6,315 nt of DNA. Origin: an uncultured Eubacterium sp. Its GTDB lineage: Bacteria > Bacillota > Clostridia > Lachnospirales > Lachnospiraceae. Position numbers and translations under genes: made by a program. Below are positions 1 through 4,604 of the stretch, in pieces (the stretch's first letter is position 1; the number at the start of each line of letters is the position of its first letter). The notes under the pieces were generated by a model. It ran no database searches. It was not told where the DNA came from and saw only the letters and a list, made by a program, of their open reading frames with translations. The stretch is from NCBI GenBank assembly GCA_910586445.1, contig CAJUHV010000111.1:990-7304 (forward strand), given 5' to 3'.

Positions 1-112
1 AATACATTATTGATAAAATAGTTACCTGTTGTGATGATGATCTGGAATACATTATTGATAAAATAGTTACCTGTTGTGATGATGATCTGGAATACATTAT
101 AGATAAAAAAGT
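1..112 (+). repeat. 45-bp direct tandem repeat, 2 exact copies plus a partial third
   Basis: Bases 1-45 and 46-90 are identical. A third partial copy from 91 matches for about 20 bases with two mismatches, then diverges. The array begins at the window edge, so more copies may lie upstream. It is in phase with the open frame and encodes a 15-residue repeat. Confidence 0.9.
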
Positions 113-218
113 GAATCTATTGCAGTATATGGAATACAAAATTTTTCGGGTTACAAGTAACAGTCCTACAGCTACATACGAAATGTTTAATAAAGATTTA
201 CGTGTAGAGGACTTATAG
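3..218 (+). CDS. 3' end of an unrecognised gene with tandem 15-residue repeats
   Basis: One frame is open from the left edge to a TAG stop and gives 71 residues; the start lies outside the window. The first 30 residues are two identical copies of the 15-mer YIIDKIVTCCDDDLE, followed by a third, diverging copy starting YIIDKKVNLLQ. The remainder reads as ordinary soluble protein and ends in MFNKDLRVEDL. The other two forward frames hit stops inside every repeat, and the 45-bp unit is a multiple of three, so the repeat keeps this frame open; both points favour real coding. Each repeat carries a Cys-Cys pair followed by three Asp. I do not recognise the family. Coding is moderately supported; function is unknown. 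Confidence 0.5.
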   Translation, partial: YIIDKIVTCCDDDLEYIIDKIVTCCDDDLEYIIDKKVNLLQYMEYKIFRVTSNSPTATYEMFNKDLRVEDL

Positions 219-339
219 AATATTTTGAATTGATACAGACAATGGATGCTTTATAAGTTGTTGGTTTTGTATAAAGTAAATAATATCATAGAGTCAGAGT
301 GTATGATAGGATTCTTAATTGTTATGGAAGATATACAAC

Positions 340-368
340 TTGAATTATTATGGGAATGTACTTAAAGT
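340..368 (+). promoter_or_regulatory. Candidate sigma-A type promoter upstream of the inverted Spo0A-like boxes
   Basis: TTGAAT (340-345) and TAAAGT (363-368) are separated by 17 bases, each matching 4 of 6 consensus positions. The preceding stretch 219-339 is AT-rich, and I find no gene or clear structure in it. Transcription would enter the inverted repeat at 371-403. This rests on sequence match only. Confidence 0.35.
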
Positions 369-370
369 CA

Positions 371-403
371 TTTTTCGACAGCCAGTAAAGGTCTGTCGAA
401 AAA
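371..403. promoter_or_regulatory. Inverted pair of perfect Spo0A-box-like sequences (candidate operator)
   Basis: An 11-bp perfect inverted repeat has arms TTTTTCGACAG (371-381) and CTGTCGAAAAA (393-403) with an 11-base loop. Each arm contains the 0A-box consensus TGTCGAA, at 394-400 on the plus strand and 374-380 on the minus strand. The T/A order (T's outside left, A's outside right) is the reverse of an intrinsic terminator, so a terminator is unlikely. The pair starts 3 bases after a candidate -10, where a bound regulator would block initiation, as Spo0A does at abrB in Bacillus. Spo0A binding is inferred. Confidence 0.45.
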
Positions 404-429
404 AATATGAAAAAAAGTGTTGTCCCTAA

Positions 430-558
430 CTTGACACACTCGTGTCTGGGTCTCCGATTGTCCAGAATGGTCATATCATTGGTGCGGTAACACATGTGTT
501 TATATCGGATTCTAAGATGGGGTATGGGATATTTATTGAGAATATGCTGGAGCATTGA
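430..558 (+). pseudogene. spoIVB: 3' remnant of SpoIVB, stage IV sporulation serine peptidase (S55)
   Basis: SpoIVB is secreted from the forespore and triggers processing of pro-sigma-K in the mother cell. Here only about 42 codons survive, against over 400 in intact proteins. They read S-G-S-P-I-V-Q-N-G, then IIGAVTHVF, then GYGIFIENMLEH and a TGA stop, which is the conserved SpoIVB C-terminus. The SGSP motif holding the catalytic Ser is present, but the Gly-Met expected before it is Leu-Val. An in-frame TAA at 427-429 blocks extension upstream. The N-terminal, PDZ and the rest of the protease domain are absent, so it cannot be active. Intact spoIVB normally precedes spo0A, which is not here. 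A hairpin terminator follows 15 bases after the stop. Family call is by recognition of the motifs. Confidence 0.75.
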
Positions 559-572
559 AGGGAATAAAATGA

Positions 573-611
573 AAAAAGCGTTTCTGTCCAGAATGGGTGG
601 GAACGCTTTTT
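573..611 (+). terminator. Rho-independent terminator after the spoIVB remnant
   Basis: Bases 573-589 pair with 595-611 along all 17 positions (10 outer Watson-Crick pairs AAAAAGCGTT/AACGCTTTTT, then inner pairs including several G-T wobbles) around a 5-base loop AGAAT. The downstream arm ends in a T run followed by GTTG. The A/T symmetry means it could also act leftward. Confidence 0.75.
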
Positions 612-647
612 GTTGGACAGTAGACAATAAAACTGAGCATTCGTATG

Positions 648-676
648 TTGTTGCTTTTCGTTGAATATGATATGAT
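648..676 (+). promoter_or_regulatory. Promoter with extended -10 for the ATPase fragment and XRE genes
   Basis: TTGTTG (648-653), 17-base spacer, TATGAT (671-676) preceded by TGA as an extended -10. It lies after the previous terminator and about 95 bases before the GTG start at 772, so it probably starts a new unit covering the two following genes. Confidence 0.5.
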
Positions 677-771
677 AATAGATGTCAAAGGTAACTGAGT
701 AATTTTGCAGACAATAAAGCCTTGGTTATATGTAAATAAGATTGTCTGTCTTCGTGGTTGGAGGAAGATTA

Positions 772-945
772 GTGAAAAGTGTTTTTTTATCAAATCTAAA
801 GATCGATCGTAAATGTCAGGCATTTAAAAATATATCGATTCCGCTTTCAAATGAAAGGCCAAAGCATCTGATACTTACAGGAAAAAATGGGAGAGGAAAA
901 ACAAGTGTTTTAGAAGCTTTGTCTCATTATTTAAACTATTCATGA
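772..945 (+). pseudogene. N-terminal fragment of a RecF/SMC-like P-loop (AAA) ATPase
   Basis: The fragment encodes 57 residues. A GTG start at 772 is chosen because GGAGGAA sits 7 bases ahead; an in-frame ATG at 742 has no such site. Residues 4-35 have the leading strand-turn-strand pattern typical of RecF-like ABC ATPases, and residues 37-44 are a complete Walker A, GKNGRGKT, followed by SVLEALSHYL. Walker B, the coiled coil or insert, signature motif and D-loop are all missing, so ATP hydrolysis is not expected. Such ATPases belong to DNA repair and to many phage-defence and restriction systems; this stub cannot tell which. A TGA ends it at 943-945, and a different frame continues as plausible protein. 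It is probably a degraded gene, though a short P-loop peptide is possible. Confidence 0.6.
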
Positions 946-1046
946 AACCTGTTAAGCGGTTTGAAAATGACAAAGCTGTATTTGATGTGGATAAGGATTG
1001 TCGCAATCAGTTTACGCAGCTTTTTTTAAAAAGGAAAGGGCTGTGA
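945..1046 (+). pseudogene. Out-of-frame tail following the ATPase fragment
   Basis: Immediately after the ATPase stop, the frame beginning at 945 is open for 33 codons and ends at TGA 1044-1046. It reads KPVKRFENDKAVFDVDKD and ends in QLFLKRKGL, a charged, protein-like composition. The simplest reading is the end of the same gene after an internal deletion and frameshift, but it is too short to assign. Its stop is 7 bases before the next gene's ATG, and its last codons include a purine-rich AAGGAAAGGG that may serve as that gene's ribosome binding site. Confidence 0.3.
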
Positions 1047-1053
1047 TAAAAAA

Positions 1054-1398
1054 ATGAATGACAATAGAAAAAAACTAGATATATACGCCAATATTGATAT
1101 GAAAAAAAGTGGTCAGAAAATGAAACAAATGATCATAAGCGCTGGGTATGATGTCAAGGCGATTCAGCAATATCTTCACCTTTCTTGCCCGCAGCCCGTT
1201 TATCGATGGTTTCATGGGAAAGTTTTGCCTACAGTTGACCATTTGTTTATGCTCAGTAAACTTTTGGGTGTGCACATGGAAGATTTTCTTGTAGAAAAAG
1301 TGGATGAAAAGCGGTTTATATTCATTTGTCAGAATCGTGATGATAGAAACAGGATGTTAAATGCAAAAATTGAAATGTGTAACAGAATATTACTTTAA
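1054..1398 (+). CDS. Small XRE-like helix-turn-helix DNA-binding protein
   Basis: The 114-residue protein is predicted to bind DNA as a transcriptional regulator. Residues about 16-80 form an XRE/Cro-like helical domain: MKKSGQKMKQMIISAGYDVK is helix 1, AIQQYLHL the second helix, then PQPVYRWFHGKVLPT as the recognition helix with its W-F-x-G-K-x-L-P-T signature, and DHLFMLSKLLGV plus MEDFL closing the domain. The 15-residue N-terminal extension and the ~35-residue charged tail (81-114) are not recognised. The ATG at 1054 has AAGGAAAGGG about 13 bases upstream, which is long; Met16 is the alternative start where the domain begins. It follows the ATPase remnant by 7 bases and probably shares its promoter. 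Proteins of this kind are common orphan regulators in Lachnospiraceae; the target is unknown. Confidence 0.8.
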   Translation: MNDNRKKLDIYANIDMKKSGQKMKQMIISAGYDVKAIQQYLHLSCPQPVYRWFHGKVLPTVDHLFMLSKLLGVHMEDFLVEKVDEKRFIFICQNRDDRNRMLNAKIEMCNRILL

Positions 1399-1440
1399 TA
1401 ATAAGTATATAAAGAGGATATATTTGGAAGAACAAAGCGG

Positions 1441-1499
1441 CCTGTCTTACTGATATTTTTATGTGAACTTTCAGACAGTGGGAGTGAAAGGAAGACAGG
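1441..1499. other. Nested inverted repeats in the 1399-1651 gene-free stretch
   Basis: CCTGTCTT (1441-1448) pairs with AAGACAGG (1492-1499). Inside lies CTTTCA (1468-1473) with TGAAAG (1485-1490), so two stacked helices are possible. No T run follows, so it is not a standard terminator. It may be a structured leader or a remnant; no RNA family is recognised. The rest of 1399-1651 is AT-rich and otherwise only shows the -10-like repeats at 1571-1581. Confidence 0.3.
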
Positions 1500-1570
1500 A
1501 TAAGTGCGTGAGAGGAAAATATCAAAAGCTTTTGGACTAACTGTTTAATGAAGATAGAGAGAAAATAAAA

Positions 1571-1581
1571 TATAATATAAT
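1571..1581 (+). promoter_or_regulatory. Two overlapping perfect TATAAT hexamers, possible -10
   Basis: TATAAT occurs at 1571-1576 and 1576-1581, about 70 bases before the ATG at 1652. No convincing -35 lies 16-18 bases upstream and the local sequence is very AT-rich, so this is a weak call. Confidence 0.25.
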
Positions 1582-1651
1582 ATTCCCAGATCGTATTTAT
1601 ACCAGAGAGTGAAATGATCTGCCATGACTGGATTAGGGAAAGGAGAAAAGT

Positions 1652-2155
1652 ATGGGAATATTTATCTATGAAAATGTGTCAAAAAGTGTGACAAAAGCTG
1701 AGTGGGAAAAAGTATATGAGGAAACGCTGGTGCTTGTGGATGCGTTTCCTCTTGCAGAAAGAAGCGCGATTACTTACTCTGGAAAAAAAGTCATATGCGC
1801 AGTGCGTTCCAAAGAACGGGAGATGAATCTTAGAGGGTATAAGAAACTGGGGTGGTCTGCAGATATGGATTACGATACATTAGATGTGGCAGAAGAATTT
1901 TTTTTGCCAAGAGATCTGATTGGTGATAAACAAGTATGTCCAGAAGCAGGAGACTCTATGATGGGAGGATTGCAATGGTTCCTGGATAGTGGCGATGATA
2001 CGGATTCTGATGAGAAATTTAATCAGACATATTTCTTGTGGGATTCTAAGACACAGGGAGAACCGTATCATTTGTATTTGTTAGCGATTGCCTGCCTGAT
2101 TGAAGACAGGCCTGGGGAGAAAGCATTTGTCTATACTAAAATTAAACAGTCCTGA
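1652..2155 (+). CDS. Conserved-looking acidic protein of unknown function, possibly 3'-truncated
   Basis: The gene encodes 167 residues starting at an ATG with AAAGGAG 6 bases ahead. The protein is soluble, with no signal peptide or membrane segment. It begins MGIFIYENVSKSVTKAEWEK, has an aromatic-rich middle (LGWSADMDYDTLDVAEEFFL, about 66-85), an acidic stretch DSGDDTDSDE (112-121), and a segment GEPYHLYLLAIACLIEDR (136-153) that looks like the conserved core of a longer protein. After AFVY (158-161) the chain ends abruptly in TKIKQS. From memory, similar openings occur in longer hypothetical proteins of Lachnospiraceae, so loss of a C-terminal part is plausible but unproven. No catalytic motif is visible. 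No co-transcribed neighbour is evident: a new promoter lies at 2235. Confidence 0.65.
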   Translation: MGIFIYENVSKSVTKAEWEKVYEETLVLVDAFPLAERSAITYSGKKVICAVRSKEREMNLRGYKKLGWSADMDYDTLDVAEEFFLPRDLIGDKQVCPEAGDSMMGGLQWFLDSGDDTDSDEKFNQTYFLWDSKTQGEPYHLYLLAIACLIEDRPGEKAFVYTKIKQS

Positions 2156-2234
2156 TTATGCAGCAGAATCCGAATGTCGCAGCTTTAGAAATCTTAGTTG
2201 TCATGAATAGTCTGCCGCAATGCTTGTTTATGGA

Positions 2235-2263
2235 TTGCAATTTTAAAGCGGGTGTGCTATGTT
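2235..2263 (+). promoter_or_regulatory. Promoter with extended -10 for the FliD-C-like gene
   Basis: TTGCAA (2235-2240), 17-base spacer, TATGTT (2258-2263) with TGC directly before it as an extended -10. Start of transcription near 2270 would give a leader of about 80 bases to the ATG at 2350. No sigma-D (flagellar) consensus was evident here. Confidence 0.5.
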
Positions 2264-2290
2264 ATTATAAATAAAAGTTTTACGCTGTCA

Positions 2291-2326
2291 GACATATATC
2301 ATATGTCAGGATATGGATGTCCATAT
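2291..2326 (+). promoter_or_regulatory. Two adjacent palindromes in the leader of the FliD-C-like gene
   Basis: GACATA/TATGTC (2291-2296 with 2302-2307, 5-base spacer) is followed by ATATGGA/TCCATAT (2311-2317 with 2320-2326), then four T's. Both lie in the predicted 5' leader, ahead of AAAGGAG at 2335-2341. The second could be a weak attenuator-like hairpin or an operator; both are AT-rich, so chance is possible. Confidence 0.3.
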
Positions 2327-2349
2327 TTTTATTCAAAGGAGTGATGACA

Positions 2350-3513
2350 ATGAATGTAAATCAAAATTTTTTCGGTGGAATGGGAAATGCAAATGCTAGT
2401 TTTTTCTCAGACTATGCCAGCATTAGAAATGGCAGTTATCGAAGGCTTTTAAAAGCTTATTATGGCAGAAATAATAGTTCAAGTACGACATCTGGCGCAA
2501 ATAGCAGCACTAGCAATGTGCTTGACCGGATACTCGAAGAGAAAAAGCATCCTAAGCTTTCTGCAAAGACCAGTGAGGCAAATTCCAAGCTGGAGTCAGG
2601 AATACCGAAGTTGACGAACGCGGTGAAGACATTACAGAATGACTCAACGTATACCGCTTCGGAAGACGGCAAGAAGAGTGCGCAGGATAATGTGGTTTCA
2701 GCACTGAAAAACTATGTGGCAGAATACAATGATGTAGTGAATGCAGCAAAGCAGTCCACATTGTCCAGCAAGACATCGCATGTGGCAGGCATGATGAAAA
2801 GTACAGCTGCGAATGCTGATAAGCTTAGGGAAATCGGTATTGCAGTCAATGCAAATGGCACGCTTCAGTTTGTAGAAGGTCAGGCAAAGAGAGCAGACAT
2901 TTCTAAAGTGCAGGATTTGTTTTCAAAGAAAGACAGCATGAGCTATGGCTCTACAGTTTTGTCCCGGCTTCAGTTTGCAGGCGTTACCGCTGGCACGGCA
3001 GGCAGTACGACGACAGAAGATAAAGTAAGCTCAGTTACCAGCGCAGCTTCTTTTAAGGCAGACAGTGAAAAGCTTGCATCAGATGCATTGTATGCAAAGA
3101 TCAAGGATAAAAATGGCAAGGAAACGTATGATATTGACAAAATTTTTGCTGCGGCAGAGAGTTTTGTAAAGAATTATAATGCGATGTTTGATGCTGCAAA
3201 ATCCAACAAAAATTCCGGTGTCATAACAAATCTGGCTTATATTAAGGAAAAAACAGAGAAAAACAAGGATGCACTGGCACAGTTTGGAATTAAACTGGAT
3301 TCGAATAACAAAATGTCAATTGATGAGGATGCATTTAAAAAATCAGATATGTCCAGTGTCCAGAAGTTTTTCAAGGGTTACGGCAGTTCTGTTGCCACAA
3401 ATGCTTCACTCGTAGACCATTATCTGACTTCCAAATCGAAGAGTGCCAATGGTTATACATCGGCTGGGGCATATAATGTACAGGGAGTATCACAGTTTAG
3501 CGATTTTATTTAA
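2350..3513 (+). CDS. FliD C-terminal-like repeat protein, two tandem units
   Basis: The protein has 387 residues. The start is ATG 2350, 8 bases after AAAGGAG; the ATG at 2344 is too close and the one at 2317 lies upstream of the site. It has no cysteine, no signal peptide and no membrane segment, and is rich in Ser, Ala, Lys and Asn. Residues 18-38 (FFSDYASIRNGSYRRLLKAYYG) are a motif I associate with clostridial flagellar-cap-like proteins, followed by a Ser/Asn/Thr linker (43-56). Two related units follow. In unit 1, YVAEYNDVVNAAK (122-134), LREIGIAVNANGTLQF (159-174) and VQDLF (187-191); in unit 2, FVKNYNAMFDAAK (272-284), LAQFGIKLDSNNKMSI (309-324) and VQKFF (337-341). This YN...GI...G.L.I...V..FF pattern is that of the FliD C-terminal domain. 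FliD caps the flagellar filament, but this protein lacks a recognisable FliD N-terminus and sits alone with its own promoter and terminator. A role in filament capping, surface structure or export is inference. Confidence 0.75.
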   Translation: MNVNQNFFGGMGNANASFFSDYASIRNGSYRRLLKAYYGRNNSSSTTSGANSSTSNVLDRILEEKKHPKLSAKTSEANSKLESGIPKLTNAVKTLQNDSTYTASEDGKKSAQDNVVSALKNYVAEYNDVVNAAKQSTLSSKTSHVAGMMKSTAANADKLREIGIAVNANGTLQFVEGQAKRADISKVQDLFSKKDSMSYGSTVLSRLQFAGVTAGTAGSTTTEDKVSSVTSAASFKADSEKLASDALYAKIKDKNGKETYDIDKIFAAAESFVKNYNAMFDAAKSNKNSGVITNLAYIKEKTEKNKDALAQFGIKLDSNNKMSIDEDAFKKSDMSSVQKFFKGYGSSVATNASLVDHYLTSKSKSANGYTSAGAYNVQGVSQFSDFI

Positions 3514-3556
3514 TTTGTGCGCTGAAGCTGGCAGGGTGATCGTATAGTAATATGGC

Positions 3557-3608
3557 AAAAGCCAGTCTATATTTATTATAATTTGATAAATATAGACTGG
3601 CTTTTTTT
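3557..3608 (+). terminator. Strong Rho-independent terminator after the FliD-C-like gene
   Basis: Bases 3557-3576 and 3586-3605 form a perfect 20-bp stem (AAAAGCCAGTCTATATTTAT and its complement) around a 9-base loop, ending in seven T's (3602-3608). The four A's on the left give a short T run on the opposite strand, so it may also end leftward transcripts from the ferredoxin gene. Confidence 0.92.
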
Positions 3609-3744
3609 GTAAATAGACCTACATGCGCATTCTACGCACCACTAACAATGAAAGTCGTGAGCGCATTACGGATCTCTGAATCTAACTAAATCGCTTCGCG
3701 ATGGGACTTTCAAAGTAAAATTGAGCGGTTTTGTCAGCTGTCCG
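3609..3744. other. Structured non-coding spacer between convergent genes
   Basis: There is no gene in this stretch. TGAAAGTC (3649-3656) is complementary to GACTTTCA (3705-3712), enclosing a compact hairpin ATCGC-TTC-GCGAT (3690-3702). GCGCATTCTACG (3625-3636) recurs as GCGCATTACG (3661-3670). The region is more GC-balanced than other spacers here. The arrangement resembles a dispersed intergenic repeat element or structured RNA tail; no T run follows the outer stem on either strand. Confidence 0.35.
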
Positions 3745-4443
3745 TTAATCTAATATTCTGCCATCTGTAGAGATCGTAACGACTCTCCATGGAATAAATT
3801 TGCCGCCTGCCTGCAGCGCATTTTTTACGGCATGTTCGATACCGCCGCAGCAGGGTACTTCCATGCGGACAACTGTTACACTTTTAATATCGTTTTCGGC
3901 AAGTATCGCTGTCAGCTTGTCAGCATAGTCGCAGTTATCGAGTTTTGGACACCCTATGAGTGTAATATGGCTGCGTATAAACTCATTGTGAAAGCTGCCG
4001 TAAGCATATGCTGTGCAGTCTGCCGCGATCAGCAGCCTGGAATTGTCAAAATAGGATGCCTTTACAGGAGCTAGTTTGATCTGTACAGGCCATTGTGAAA
4101 GCTGGCTGTCAGTAGGCATGGAAGGAGCGCTGTGGCCGCAGCTGTCTCTTTGAATCGTTTTGGACTGTGTTCCGGGGCAGCCGCACGCAGGCGGCTTTGC
4201 TGCATTCTTTTCTTTTGCTGCCAGTACAGCGGCCTCATCGTATGCAGGTGCTTCTCTTTCTTCAAAGCTGATTGCATCTGCCGGACATGCAGGAAGACAG
4301 TCGCCGAGGCCGTCGCAGTAGTCTTCACGCGTAAGCCTTGCTTTTCCATTGATCATTTCAATTGCACCTTCGTGGCATGCAGCGGCACAGGCACCGCAGC
4401 CGTTGCATTTTTCCTCGTTAATTTTGATAATCCTTCTGATCAT
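3745..4443 (-). CDS. Ferredoxin-domain protein with Cys-rich C-terminal domain (FrdX/HcpR-regulon type)
   Basis: This is a 232-residue cytoplasmic iron-sulfur protein, probably an electron carrier. The start at 4443 is preceded by AAAAGGAG with 5 bases spacing. Residues 1-62 are a bacterial 2Fe-S-cluster ferredoxin fold. The first motif is complete, C13-x2-C16-x2-C19-x3-C23. The second is C43-DGLGD-C49-LPA-C53-P, with Leu46 where a fourth Cys is usual, so the second cluster may be [3Fe-4S] or need another ligand. A linker has C87-G-C89-PG and C102-GH. Residues about 120-232 are a second domain with AADC143, GC165PKLDNC171 and PC198C199GG, a pattern suggesting further metal or redox chemistry. 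It is divergent from a Crp/Fnr regulator; in clostridia such ferredoxins sit with hcp under HcpR control in nitrite/NO response. That role is inferred; hcp is absent here. Confidence 0.85.
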   Translation of the reverse strand: MIRRIIKINEEKCNGCGACAAACHEGAIEMINGKARLTREDYCDGLGDCLPACPADAISFEEREAPAYDEAAVLAAKEKNAAKPPACGCPGTQSKTIQRDSCGHSAPSMPTDSQLSQWPVQIKLAPVKASYFDNSRLLIAADCTAYAYGSFHNEFIRSHITLIGCPKLDNCDYADKLTAILAENDIKSVTVVRMEVPCCGGIEHAVKNALQAGGKFIPWRVVTISTDGRILD

Positions 4444-4531
4444 ATCTGCTCCTTTTCTATTTTAATTGTTGGTATTTAATTGCTGATAACAAATTTTTAT
4501 TTTTTTAATTCTGTATTTTTGATGAATGCTA

Positions 4532-4560
4532 TTGACTTTACGGGATGAGTATAGTAAATT
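4532..4560 (+). promoter_or_regulatory. Promoter of the Crp/Fnr regulator
   Basis: TTGACT (4532-4537, 5 of 6) and TAAATT (4555-4560, 4 of 6) are 17 bases apart. Transcription would begin near 4567, just ahead of the dyad at 4576-4589. TATAGT at 4550 is a better hexamer but only 12 bases from the -35. For the divergent ferredoxin gene, no clear leftward promoter could be picked in the AT-rich 4450-4530. Confidence 0.45.
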
Positions 4561-4575
4561 TTATAAAAAAATTCG

Positions 4576-4589
4576 GTTGTTTTTACAAC
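4576..4589. promoter_or_regulatory. 14-bp FNR/Crp-type operator dyad
   Basis: GTTGT-TTTT-ACAAC is a perfect 5-4-5 palindrome, the geometry of FNR-family sites (TTGAT-N4-ATCAA). It lies between the regulator's predicted transcription start and its GTG (4605), a position fitting autorepression. It could instead be a small mRNA hairpin. A partially symmetric TTGCTGATAACAA lies further left and is a weaker candidate for the ferredoxin side. Confidence 0.5.
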
Positions 4590-4604
4590 GGAAAAAGGTG
4601 TTTT

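Noticed and set aside
1..112. CRISPR array
   Set aside because: The 45-bp units are directly contiguous with no unique spacers and lie in an open frame.
371..403. Inverted repeat as an intrinsic terminator
   Set aside because: On both strands the stem is followed by A's, with the T's leading, the opposite of a terminator. The 0A-box reading fits better.
406..489. Short frame starting ATGAAAAAAAGTG
   Set aside because: It gives 27 residues with no ribosome binding site and runs out of frame over the recognisable spoIVB remnant.
533..823. Minus-strand open frame across the terminator and promoter region
   Set aside because: It spans the spoIVB tail, the 17-bp terminator and the next promoter, and has no family features.
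2158..2274. 38-residue open frame after the 1652-2155 gene
   Set aside because: There is no ribosome binding site, no recognisable motif, and it overlaps the promoter of the next gene.
4132..4479. Plus-strand open frame opposite the ferredoxin gene
   Set aside because: It is the antisense shadow of the Cys-rich minus-strand gene and lacks start signals; the ferredoxin motifs settle the strand.
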